Source: Phymatolithon calcareum (taxonomy: Eukaryota > Rhodophyta > Florideophyceae > Hapalidiales). From it: a stretch of DNA of 64,000 bases. The DNA is taken from NCBI GenBank assembly GCA_977006965.1, contig OZ345357.1, forward strand, positions 1,364,001 to 1,428,000. The letters run 5' to 3'. Position 1 is the first letter of the stretch. Every line of letters begins with the position of its first letter. Both the position numbers and the translations under genes were made by a program. Under the pieces are notes generated by a model. It worked only from the letters and a program-made list of their open reading frames with translations. It made no database searches and was not told the origin of the DNA. Positions 42,931 to 53,800 of this stretch are shown in pieces.

Positions 42931-43878
42931 TTACAAAGCTTTTGCACATTTAAACGTTACTCGCTGCAGTAGGTTTGACGAACTTTTCCGCCTCGATTTA
43001 TCGTTCTTTCTCGACGCCTTTTTTGCACTGTTCTTAACCCCAGAACCGGCTGCTGCACCGCTTTTCGAAGTTCCGCCTTTCCCCTTCGAGCTCCCGTTAG
43101 CGTGTTTTGATGATCCGCCCTTATCGCCACGCCTGCCTGAGTCTTTCGTTTTGGAGACAGGACCAGACGGCGGCATTCCTGATGATCCGCCGTGATGTCC
43201 ATAGTCATGCGAAGACCTCTTAGTCATGTAAAGCTCTTTGTCCAACTTGTTCTTTGCTTCAAGCAGAGCCATGAACTTGAGTTGCTCTATTTCGCAAATG
43301 CGCTGACATTCCGCCGCCTCACCTGCACCATCGCGCACAACGCTGCGCAGCCGTTCTAATTCGGCCAACCGTCGAGGGTTTGGAGGTGATGATTCAACCT
43401 CGGCAGTAGGACGCGACGAACGTGCTTGTTCTGCATCCCCATCAACAACCATGCGGTCATCGTCCGACGTGATGCTTTCACCAATAGTCCCATTGCTGTC
43501 CGCTGTATTACCAGAGTCGGCTTTTCGCGCCCTTGGCTTCTTGCTGCTGGACGCACTGCCTGTAGTATCAGCAGGCGTCGGAAGCTCCACTTTGGGTGCG
43601 TCATTGTCCTTCGCTGTTCGGATAGGTTTTGAATACAACCGTTTAGTGCGCTCTATACGCTTCCGGCCATCACGCTCTTGAGCTTTAACATACTTGATCC
43701 CCTTCTGCAGCTTGACCTTATTTTCCGCTTCACGCTGGCTTTCACGTTCCAGCTCTTTAACATTCATCGTGGCCAATGCAGCATCTACGTCCGCTTTGCG
43801 CCTCGTTTCCATTTCCGATTCCAGTTCGTTCAAGGCCTCATCAAATTCCCTCTTCACTCGGCGTTTCTTCTTCTCCAT
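42931..43878 (-). CDS. Charged coiled-coil protein, intact, unit 3
   Basis: 315 residues from the ATG at 43878. The open frame extends further upstream, but there it overlaps the remains of the permease gene, and the extra residues do not look like a real N-terminus; I therefore start at M-E-K-K-K-R-R. Domain order is a basic/acidic coiled coil, a Thr/Ser/Asp linker with an S-K-K-P-R-A-R-K nuclear-localisation-like patch, an E-L-E-R-L-R helix, and a low-complexity Ser/Gly/Lys tail. The function is unknown; a nuclear scaffold is one guess. Confidence 0.5.
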   Translation of the reverse strand: MEKKKRRVKREFDEALNELESEMETRRKADVDAALATMNVKELERESQREAENKVKLQKGIKYVKAQERDGRKRIERTKRLYSKPIRTAKDNDAPKVELPTPADTTGSASSSKKPRARKADSGNTADSNGTIGESITSDDDRMVVDGDAEQARSSRPTAEVESSPPNPRRLAELERLRSVVRDGAGEAAECQRICEIEQLKFMALLEAKNKLDKELYMTKRSSHDYGHHGGSSGMPPSGPVSKTKDSGRRGDKGGSSKHANGSSKGKGGTSKSGAAAGSGVKNSAKKASRKNDKSRRKSSSNLLQRVTFKCAKAL

Positions 43879-43903
43879 ATTTGTTCGTCGTTTCTCAATA
43901 TGC

Positions 43904-44651
43904 TCAATGTGTCGCTGAGTGGAAGGCATACACGAAGAACACCATGGGAAGCGAGTAGAGCAGACCGCCAAGCTTGAAGCTGAAAAGAGTGCTCGGGGGC
44001 GGGACGGTCCAGCCGGCCTCACCGCCATGCGAAGTCGCCAGCCGAAAAAGAAGGGCATGAACTTGGATGTAGCAGCCAGCGATGGCCAGTGCACTCGCGG
44101 GACCGAAAACTGAGAGGTTGGAAGTAAGAGTGACCCAGTACAGTGAAATGAGTACACCAATAATTTGGGCAGATTTTGCTGAGTGTACCTGTCTCGGCAA
44201 TCATGCCAGGGAGCAGGTCGGCAAGTCCTACCATATAGGAAATGGCAGCTACGGCAAGGGCGAGCGCAAGAAGAACGTCGGCGATAGTACCTTGGACAGT
44301 GCCGAAGTAGTACGTGACAATATCTGTGTACGTGCTCTTCTTGCATTGAATACCGGCATTGATGACAGCCTGCGCGGCGAAGAAGGCCATGACGGCAAAG
44401 AGCACAAGTAAGCCGAGCGCCACAATGGGTCCTGATAGCATCATGGCATACGGTAGCGAGAGCATGGATGCACCAAGGGCACAGGCGGCAAGGTTCATTG
44501 CGGACGAGAAAATGGTACCTGTCTTCTCTGGTGCATCTGCGCCTTCGATTTCACCCGCCCATGTGTACCCATCGCGTGCGGTTTTCTCAGTCGAGCTCGG
44601 AGACGCAGTGGTTACGGGCAACAGAGGGGCAATTTCGGAATCTGAAGCCAT
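43904..44651 (-). pseudogene. Truncated amino-acid permease (AAAP-like), unit 3
   Basis: This copy keeps the 11 bases lost in the other units, so the third membrane segment continues in frame (M-V-G-L-A-D-L-L-P-G). An additional T near 44173 then shifts the frame before the fourth segment. It is the least damaged copy but still lacks the C-terminal half. Confidence 0.65.
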
Positions 44652-45244
44652 CTTTCGTGAGGATGGCACTTGAGAATGTACTTTCAAGGAGATGGTTCTT
44701 GACAATTAGATGCTTCCTTGACGACTGAAGACTCGAATACACTTTGGCTGACGGCTGCTGGAATGAAGGCTGGAAATATTTTGAGGAGAAGGGCTTAAGT
44801 CTCGGCTTAAGAGGGGACCATTAGATCGAGCATTGATACCCGACAAGTCAAGGAGGATGTTGACAACTTTGCGGTGTTGCGTTGTCGGGGGCCCATTAAC
44901 CGCAGTTTTGTCAAGATCAGACCCCGAATTTCAATTGCGCAACTCGCAACCAGGTAGGGTAATGGGAATTGGCCGGTGTGCTTCGGGCACGGGGTGAGGG
45001 GAGACTGTTTTGTTCGCGAGAACATTGGTTATGGCTGCCCTATAGCGTATACGCATCTGCACCGGATCACGCTGCTGGGCACTGTAACGCAGAATCAATT
45101 GCCCAATTATACCGATTTTTTCCAGAGCTGTAATGCAGAAATCTCAGCGTAATCTGATGATGCTCTGGGCCAAGGAGCACATACGGAAGAGCATCCTGTT
45201 GTCAATGAATCATTCAGGCCGGTTACTCTCCTCTGTTTAGGCCC
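44652..45244. other. Spacer between permease and cyclophilin, unit 3
   Basis: This is the counterpart of 6997-7647; nothing further is seen. Confidence 0.35.
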
Positions 45245-46560
45245 TTACTGACGCTGATCGTTCGGTGGAAAATCAATCCCGGCTGGTATAGTGTCTATGA
45301 TCTCACCGCCCATCCCAGTAACCCCGTGATGAATGCCCGTCTCGCCGTCTATGCACGGACTGCGGGAGTCCCTCGCGGGCCTCGTACTCATCTGCGTCCT
45401 CCTCAAGCTTACGCTCGTCATGTGCACCGGGAAGGGTGAGAGGGGTTTTGCAAACCACGAGCGAGCGGCGTCATTTTCTGAGCGAGCCTTACAACCACTG
45501 ACGCGAGCTGCAAGCACCTTTTTTTCGAAACCTGCCAGCTTGTGCAGTACCTCAGCCTCCTGCGATCCTGATTTTCCACGACGGCGGCTGCGCGGAACGG
45601 AGATAGCGTCGCGCTTGCTATTGCGTTTACCCCCTATCTTGACCGCCGCAAAATCGGTCGCAGGTCTTGTCGATGCAGCTGGGGGGTAGGCATTTGCTGC
45701 TGACGCCACACCATTTTTTTGCGGTTTTGCAGATTTTTTGACCCCACCGCGTAGTAATGCTGCTCGGAGTCTGTCAAATTCTGCACGCGCCTCAGTGGCC
45801 TTATCCACGGCGCCGTTTTGCAGGGGCTGGGACGCCGAGGCACTCTTACTCGATGGTACGGGCACAACAGGCATGACTTTTCCTCGTGCTATGGACTTTT
45901 TTTTGGGAAGCGGTGCCGGACCGTCATTCTCGCTATCGTCATCCTCATGCAATGCAAAAGAGAGTCTGTGCGTGTCGCGGACAGCAACCTTACGAAGCGG
46001 ATCCTCGCGTTTTTGTATACTTGGAGCCTTTTTTCCTTTGCGTTTCTAACGATTTCGGGAAACGGGTTGTCAACAACGTCGATACCGAGAATTTTTGGCG
46101 GCTCGTCAGCATCCTTCGCCGCTTCCGCAAGCGCGAGAGCATTGAAGACAGTGTCCCCGACGACATTTCCTACGATAGTATGCAAACCATTGAGCCATGG
46201 CGTCTCAGCAAGCGTAATGAAGAACTGCGACCCGCACAATCCGTCTTCGTCGGCGACAAGAGCGACTAATCCGCGACGGCGAAACTTAAGCCGTCCGTTT
46301 GCCTCGCGACGCAACGGACCAGGAAACGCAGCTGCGCCACCAGATCCAGTACCCGAAGGGTCGCCACCTTGGATAAGGACCCCGGGAACGACACGATGAA
46401 AAGCTAACCCATCGTAATAGGAATTCAATGCATGCTGCACCACGCTCCGTCCCGCACGTGGCCTCTCGTCTGCCCACAGTGCTACGGATATAGGCCCGTG
46501 TGTTGTGCGCAGCGTTAACAATCCCCGCGTCCCGGGTTCGAGCGCATACACGCTCGACAT
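45245..46560 (-). pseudogene. CWC27: CWC27-like spliceosomal cyclophilin, frameshifted, unit 3
   Basis: The ATG is at 46560 and the cyclophilin frame ends at 45889. The second frame is the longest of the four copies, open from the acidic stretch to 45245, but two added G near 45443 divert its last ~50 codons from the CWC27-like end. The shared frame change near 46033 remains. Confidence 0.65.
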
Positions 46561-46750
46561 TGCACAGTGCGAATGTAGTACACAATGCATGCATTGTTTA
46601 GGTCCTCGACTGATGAAGGGCCCATGCTTTTGGACTTTTCCTTACAGTTCAGGCTCTCTGATTTTATCATACTCGTACAGTACCTACATCTTTAGTCGAA
46701 TCCTCCAAGCATCCTCTTTGCAAAAATAAAACTGTGCGCCGAGGCTGGCG

Positions 46751-47473
46751 CTATGTGTCGCGTTCGCCTTCTTCTTCGCTTTCTTCCTCGCTACTACTCA
46801 CGTCCTCATATCCTTCCAGAATCCCCGTTGGTACTGAGACCGAATTTTTCACTTCGTGAGCTACTCGCAGCTTATCAGTTTCCACATTCGTCCGTGCTAT
46901 GGGCCTCTCTTTAACATTCTCGCTGTCCATGGCATCCCCGTCTATCCTCTTCCGCTTCGCAACAACCTTGATCAGTCCAAGCGTCCCGCGAGGTCTCTTG
47001 CTGCGCGCATCCTCCTTTCGCCTCGCGCCAGCGATAGCCTCCAGAGCGCGATCAACACCAAAGGCGCCTTTGGCAGCAGCGACGCCCCGCTGAATTGCCT
47101 CACGCTTCTCCAAAAAAGCGGACACCTCTGCACGCTCCGCAGCCTCGCCGGCTGCTGCGCGTGCGCGCTCCACAGCTTCAATGCCACCAAGAAATGCGAT
47201 GTCCTCCTCTACCAAGGCCCTTTCGTCCGTACGCTCCGCATCGCGTTCCGCATCTTTTCTATTCTTTTCTTCCTGTAGTCGTGCGAACAAATCCTTACCG
47301 TCACCAACAGAGCCACTCCCGTCACCTTGGGCGCGCACAAAGTTGGGGTACTCCACACCAACGGTTTCCAGCCCAGCAGCGTTCGCGGCAGCTGCACCGA
47401 ACACTTCCTCGGTGAGTCGCATCGCACGGCCCGGTGCTGTTGTTGTCCCCTTTTCCCGCGCCGTCGATGCCAT
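46751..47473 (-). CDS. FAM192A: FAM192A/Fyv6-like protein, unit 3
   Basis: The copy is intact, with the ATG at 47473 (alternative 47542). The core domain is identical to unit 1, with scattered changes elsewhere. Confidence 0.7.
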   Translation of the reverse strand: MASTAREKGTTTAPGRAMRLTEEVFGAAAANAAGLETVGVEYPNFVRAQGDGSGSVGDGKDLFARLQEEKNRKDAERDAERTDERALVEEDIAFLGGIEAVERARAAAGEAAERAEVSAFLEKREAIQRGVAAAKGAFGVDRALEAIAGARRKEDARSKRPRGTLGLIKVVAKRKRIDGDAMDSENVKERPIARTNVETDKLRVAHEVKNSVSVPTGILEGYEDVSSSEEESEEEGERDT

Positions 47474-48011
47474 GTTGATGTCGCAGTTCGCGGAAGTGCC
47501 CACTAATGAATCGACCAGGGAAGGGTATCCAAAGTGGACCATCTTGAAGAGGAATTGTCTGTGCTGTAAGTACTGAAGTATGATAGAGTTTGATCTCCTT
47601 CATGATCTGCAATTCTGTGTCATGCGGGGAAACTGCACAGGTCTCTGTCCTTCGCAAACATTGAACCGCAGAAGAGCTAATCTCGACTCCCTTTGGCACA
47701 GATTTAGAGCCGCGTAAGTTGCGTGAGGATTTTTGATAATAATTCACAGCCGTGCCTGACGGCATGATTTCAAAAAACGGTCAAACTTGAAAGCATGAAG
47801 TACTACAGTGCTTGAGTGAAGGTACCTCCACTCTCCCTAAATAGTGCAAAACTGTAACACGTGACCGGGGACACAAAAAAAGTCTTTTACAACACTAGGA
47901 CTAGCATAGAAAATATCTTTTGACAAAACACGCACGGCTAACGCTCGGACAAATGCTTTCAAATCTTCAGTCTGGCTACAACTTCGTTTGTGGTATAACA
48001 CAAGTGCGGCG
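47474..48011. other. Spacer upstream of FAM192A, unit 3
   Basis: This is the counterpart of 9816-10350. The 87-codon minus-strand frame recurs at 47837-48100. Confidence 0.3.
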
Positions 48012-48146
48012 ATGGATGCATCGGAGCTGTTACTCGACTTCATTTCTCCGTACAAAGAGATCTCTTGGGAGGAAATGACTACCCTGGTCGAAGGTAACAT
48101 TTTGGAAAAGTCACTTTCGAACGTGGTACAAACTATGGACAGCTAA
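48012..48146 (+). CDS. Small conserved ORF, 44 codons, unit 3
   Basis: The same frame with a single change (N to T) from unit 1 and no frame break. Confidence 0.25.
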   Translation: MDASELLLDFISPYKEISWEEMTTLVEGNILEKSLSNVVQTMDS

Positions 48147-48414
48147 AGTGTTTCGGACGTATCAATAGCGAATCGACATTAGTGCCCGGGTATTGTGCCG
48201 TCAAGAACAATCTTTATACCTGTACCGTGGTATGCTGCAATTGAGAGCTCAAGATGTTTTGGGACTGCAGGAGGGATATGGTAGCGTTGGCCGAAGTACT
48301 CATTCACTTCGAAAGATTGAAGTGGGAAAACACAGGTGGCAGCAACATCTTCCCCATTTGTCTCAGAAATTGTGCAACTTCCCAAGTTAGATTCGACGTG
48401 AAGAAAGTTGCTTC

Positions 48415-48843
48415 ATGACTGCGGATGAGAAGCGCCAGTGTGACTCCAGACACAAAATGTTTGATATCATGCTGAAGGAGAGTTTCACAGAACATACGTA
48501 CAGGTTGACTTCGTCGAAGTATCCTAACGAATCAGTAGAAGTTTCAGGATATTCCCTGGAGGTAGATCACTTGGGCAGAGTGAAATCGACCGATAGCCCA
48601 GGCAGTTTCCCGATATGCCACATGGTTGCAGATGTGGTTGGCAAATCATCCCTCGATATCGGCAATATACAGTACGACCGATACGGGGTTGGGCGTTTGC
48701 TACAAAGGATAACCAGACATATGAAGCTGGGAGACGATGTGTCATCCAGACCGAGCATTATAACAGTTGTGCCATCTCACTGGAAATCTGAAATTGCAGT
48801 GTATGTCTCTTGTTGTCGAACAAGACAGTGGCTTGCAATGTGA
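48415..48843 (+). CDS. Unassigned 142-codon ORF, unit 3
   Basis: An intact copy. It differs from unit 1 by a few residues, for example K-L-G-D-D-V-S in place of K-L-G-D-G-E-S. Confidence 0.4.
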   Translation: MTADEKRQCDSRHKMFDIMLKESFTEHTYRLTSSKYPNESVEVSGYSLEVDHLGRVKSTDSPGSFPICHMVADVVGKSSLDIGNIQYDRYGVGRLLQRITRHMKLGDDVSSRPSIITVVPSHWKSEIAVYVSCCRTRQWLAM

Positions 48844-49948
48844 GGTCGGTCAATGGCGAAACAAGAAGGATAAGAAAGACACTGACAGCACAAAACTTAG
48901 GGAAGATCCTATAGAGCGACCACGTCGGGCGGCCACCCGCAAGTGTCAGCTCGTAATAACGGACAGACCCGACAGTCGAAATAATCACAGGATGGGAGGC
49001 ACCAAGAGATCGCCAAGTTGGGTCACTGACTCGCACGTGAGTATCGCGGTAGCCGTTTGACCTGACAGTGATATGATAGTGTTTGTATTCGTGATTTGTG
49101 ATATGCAACCCCCAGCCAGTAAGTTGGAAAATCCGATAGCTTAAATGGCACCGCTCATCGCAGCGAGTAAAGGATCACATCTCAAGCAAGCCACAATTGG
49201 CTAGAGTGAGTGCCAACTACTTTGCTGAGAGTGCAACAAGCAAGCTGAAATATCGCCATACGGTTCTTCATCGCTCTATTATCACAGAGGTGTAGCTAAC
49301 GCATGCGGTAAAGCGTCGTTAGGAAGTCAAAAGGCAACAGAACTGGCACCCCGCACAGTACATGGCCGTCTGTGCAGGTCTTTTTATTATACGTGGAGCA
49401 CCCCTGAAGAGAACAGTTGTGTCTTCAAATGTCGTGGAGTTGAGTGTTGTAGTGGCGAGTGCGGGTTGCTGATCTTGTTTGGTCTTCGAAGAGATGTCGA
49501 GGAGCGCTACAGTAGTGAGAGACGCATCACTTTATTGGTGCTATGTGGGGGGGCAGCAGCTAGTGGCGTATAACGCCCCCTGAATACAGGGCGGTATCCT
49601 CGAACGCCACTGTCTATATTCTAGCACTCAAGGATGTGATAACACAGTTGGTCAGATATCATACGTCCCGCTGATGAGAATCGCCAACGGATTACAGTAA
49701 CCGTCCTACCTATAAGTCGGCAGATTTACATAAAGTGACATCGTTTTTTACATTAAAATTTCGCATATATTTTTGCAAATCTCTTGCTGTTACCAAGATT
49801 GATTTCGCTCTAAGTGTTGGCATTCGAAACCAAAACAGCTTTCCCGCGAAATAATCCCAGTTTTGAACGCGGGAGACTTAGACCTTTCTAGTGATCCCAA
49901 AAATGCTTGAATACCACATCTGGAAGGCGCTTTTTTCGCACATCCATC
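48844..49948. other. Spacer, unit 3
   Basis: No gene is recognised. Shows the empty sites of both MITEs (near 49290 and 49411). Confidence 0.35.
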
Positions 49949-50188
49949 ATGGGGAAGCGCATCATGAATCGCCGCGCGTACAAAGAGCCTGCCGCCGATT
50001 TGAGGCGATTGGTTGACGTTGTGCCGCGCCGCGCACTGCAGCGCGAGGCGCTCGCGAGAAGCCGCCAGGACCGAGTGATGAAAATCCGGTTGCGAGTCTC
50101 CGCCAAACGAGCACGAGATATGGCGGTGGTGTTAGTCGGGCTTGGTGCAGTAGGGAAGACTTCGACTGATGCTCCCAACGGGAGCTGA
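49949..50188 (+). CDS. Basic helical ORF, unit 3 spacer
   Basis: 79 codons with the same start; the frame continues through the site used by the retrotransposon in unit 1. The longest version of this ORF, unknown function. Confidence 0.25.
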   Translation: MGKRIMNRRAYKEPAADLRRLVDVVPRRALQREALARSRQDRVMKIRLRVSAKRARDMAVVLVGLGAVGKTSTDAPNGS

Positions 50189-50538
50189 GAACCTGATATG
50201 TACTGATGTGTCCTTTATTTGAATTAAAAATTTTGTGCCACGCGCCGTTGCCGACATTAGGACATTCTCGCTTTTTCGGCCAAAAACGAGGGTGCCCTGT
50301 GTCCCCCTTAACTGCTTGTTTTTGAGTCAATCAGCACCGACTTCGTCTCTAGGTGACACTTGTCGTGGCGTCCTACTGCTTCACCTGAACAGTTTTTAAA
50401 ATGGTGGAAGGAAAGTAATTTTTTAATTAAAAAATCGCATTGCACAGCAAAATCTGCCGACTTATGGGTAAGACGGTTACTGTATGCCTGTCTCAAATAA
50501 ATTGCCACCAACCTGATCCTCCTTCGTCGCATATACAT
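50189..50538. other. Spacer upstream of Sel1 copy 4
   Basis: No gene is seen; nearly identical to the unit 1/2 junction sequence at 20690-21049. Confidence 0.35.
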
Positions 50539-50567
50539 TGTACTCGGATGATGATCATCCGGGTACA
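50539..50567. promoter_or_regulatory. 29-bp palindrome upstream of Sel1 copy 4
   Basis: This is the counterpart of the unit 2 palindrome with a single arm mismatch (TGTACTCGG instead of TGTACCCGG). It is at the same distance from the ATG. The site is absent upstream of copy 3. Confidence 0.4.
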
Positions 50568-50621
50568 GCTGTATCAAAAACATTCTTTTAAAATAAAGTA
50601 GATTTTAATGTAAAGAGCCGG

Positions 50622-50823
50622 GGAAGGTGTTCCTCTGAGACGTGTCCGTCTCTCCAACACTCGACCTGATAAGATCTACTGACCTCTGACCACAACTACA
50701 GTACAGTACAATTTGGTACTCTTCAACGAGCTTCAAAACAACAGTGCTTCATCTAGTACCATTTTCCGCCCTGCGACCGACGACCTCCGTTCTTCTAGCA
50801 TTGCGGTTTTGCAAAAATTCAAA
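50622..50823 (+). promoter_or_regulatory. Conserved 5' leader region of Sel1 copy 4
   Basis: This is the same leader as in unit 2, with a small rearrangement of the ACAGTAC words near 50697-50720. Confidence 0.4.
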
Positions 50824-53800
50824 ATGTCTTGTGAACTACCGTGCCATCCGGGCATCGTCTACACCGTCTACGCCGCCGCTTTCATCCCGCTCGCATTCAT
50901 TTACGGCATGGACTTCATCACTGACAAGTGGAGGCCGATTCGTAATACCTGGCAGAACGGCATGACTCAGCTGTGCATCTCACTGCCCTGCCTTGCGTAT
51001 GTCATGTACTACATTGTTCTCCAAATCGGCGGTGAGGACCACAAGGAGGCAGCTTCCGCAATCACAGTGGCAGTATTCAACGCGTACCACGTTGTTCGAA
51101 CGGTTTGGGGTCTGTTGCAGCTTTCTGAATTCCGAAACTGGAACGTTCATGCCTTAAAATGTCTTATCAATCTTCGGTACAAGGCATCAAAACAGCGGCA
51201 GCCCACCAATTTGTCGTCAAAAGTCCGTGACTTTTGCTTGTTCTGGAAAAAAGAAAGCAATGCTATTGATGAGGAGCTGGAAACATGCGACATGTCGCTG
51301 GAAGATGTTGAGAGAACAGTGGACAATGAAATGCTTGTCAACAGCTCACTCATTGACAATGAGATCACTGGTCATGACCTCCCAATGCGCCCCGTTTGGC
51401 GTTCCCACGTTGAGTACAGTGACCAGGAACGACACAGTCGCTTCGCACGATTTGTTGCGTCGCATTTGAGATCTACGCTACCAGAAGAATGTGCCGTCCG
51501 TTGGTTAGTGTCATTCCTCGCAAAGTTTGGAAGTCGATGGCTTGCTCATACCAAACATTTGTCTGACGCCACATGTGATGACTTCCGCAGCGAAGAGTGG
51601 TGGAGAAAATCTCGAGATCTTGCAGTTGTGGCAATGATGCACACAACGGACGGGATGGTGACTGAGACCGGATCAACAGAAAATTTTGCTTCTCTGTTTT
51701 CTCCGCTTCAAGAGTTTTGCACTGCCCCCAACAGCTTCGTTGACTCCGAAGTTAACGTCAGTGAAATACACTCGCTTCCTTTTCAAATGAATGGGTACGA
51801 GAACAGGGACTCTGACGACGACTCTGACGAGGACATCGTGTTTGACTTTGCCCATCAAGCAGCAACGATAAAAGACGCTGTAAGAGATGACTGGCATAAA
51901 GCGTCTCTGAACAAGTTGGATGATGAAGAGAGAACGGCGGTCGAGAACATGTCTGCTGCGCAGCTAGCTTGTTTCGCCAAACTTATGCATCAGGACCAAG
52001 TGAACTGGAAGAAGCCTGAAATGCCTCTTCGCCGTGTGTGGTGGTCTGACGAACTGTTGCTCCGCACCTTCACTTACCAGTTAGGCGGAGATCGTGAGCA
52101 AAATATTGATGAAATCCTCAAGAGACTTCCCTTCCACCAGCCCAGCCGTCAACGACGGGTCTGGTCGCTGAATGATGGAGTGTTACAAGAGAGCATTCAT
52201 ATGGACAACTACGTTTCTCTGGAGAGTGGTGACAGAACTGATTCTTCTTTTGATACCTTACAAGTTACGACTGAAGAAGATGGACAGCGTTCCGCTTTTC
52301 AACAGCAGGTCAACCTCGAAACCGCCCGACTTCAGGCAAATAGCGTGACTCCTGGCGGAATGAAAACAAGCCGCTTCATCGGGTGTGTCACTGAAATTGT
52401 GCGGAGTGCGCTTGCAAAATGGGTCGAAAAGTCCGACAACGATACCACCGGCTGGTCGTCACGTATTTCTACTATGGGATTGAGCTTTCCGTGCAGTGCA
52501 CAGCTGTGCTCCACATTTCACGAAATCAAGAAAAATAATACCCGTGCTCATAGGTGGAATATGAGACTGGTTTGGGAAATCCAATCATTCTTGAAATGGA
52601 AAGTTGGAAAAGAGCTCGAAGGGATTGAAGGGAATGACACAGACCTGCGAAGGTCAGAAGCACTCGTGATGCTGTTTATTCTTGGTTTTCCATCACTACG
52701 AATCGAACGCAATGATTGCGGAGAGTGTGAAAGTACAGCCACGGAGAGCAATGACACTGTGATCACTCTCGAGAGTGATGGGGTACAGAAATTTACAGTG
52801 GCACCGATTGGCGGTCCTCAAAAAATTGTGATTACAGTTGAAGTGAACGTTGAGGCCAGATGGGTCTCTTTGCGCATGGAATTGGAAGGTGTTGTATTTG
52901 ACTGGCAAGGTTGGAAAGACACATTCATGGGCAGCATGTGTGCACAGAAAAGATGGAGACTAAGTCGCGGGATCTCGAAGCATGAAACACTCCGCGAAGA
53001 AGGGAATCAATCTCAACTTTCCGAATCTATTCAGAAGATTGAAATACCGGGACGAATCAGAAAATCTAATTTTTGGGTTGGTTGGCCCCCATTCATGCCG
53101 GAGATTGCCCAATATGAGTTCAAGGAACGAGGATTTATATCTATTTCTGATATTAAGCGTTTGAATGATGCACTGGATGCCCACTATCATAGTCAGTCGA
53201 GAGAAGAGCTCGGACCTGTGTACGAGGATGGACCTGTGTACGAGGATGGAAGGGTCGCGCTTGAAGGTGGTCGCAAGAACGAGGCGATGATTGTTTTTGG
53301 GCGTTGCATAGCAGAACAAGGAGACAGACGCGCTTTGCAAGATTTCGCCAATATTCTTCTGCAACAGAATCCTGTGAACAGTGATGATACAGACCGATTG
53401 GTGTACAGCATGTACTCATGGTACGAGATATTGATTAATCGAAGACCAAGAGAGTTGGCCCATGACGTTTCCAATGAAATCGATCTTCAGCTACTGGCAG
53501 ACAAGTGTGGACGTTTGTTGGAATCGACGGAAGACGATTGGCGTTTTGAGTATCTGAAAGCCTTTTCGTTGTTTCATGTGAACGGGCCAGAGAATGCTGT
53601 GTCGGAGGCAGCCGTTTGTACAATGGAATCTATTCTTGTGAACTATCGGGGAGATTTCTCTTATATTTTTGCACTCCATCGCGCTATCGCGTATCAAAGT
53701 CTATACGTGGAGTCGCGTGACTTGTTAGAAAGGCAGCTCGCAGTACATGCTATTGTGCGAGCGGCCATTGATTTTCCAGATGACTTTGGTGCTCCACTCG

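Larger units (their letters stand above)
36338..50621. repeat. Array unit 3 (complete, about 14.3 kb)
   Basis: This is the shortest complete unit. It shares with unit 4 a 418-bp deletion that removes the BACK region of the BTB pseudogene. It has the longest permease reading frame and an uninterrupted coiled-coil gene. Confidence 0.9.
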
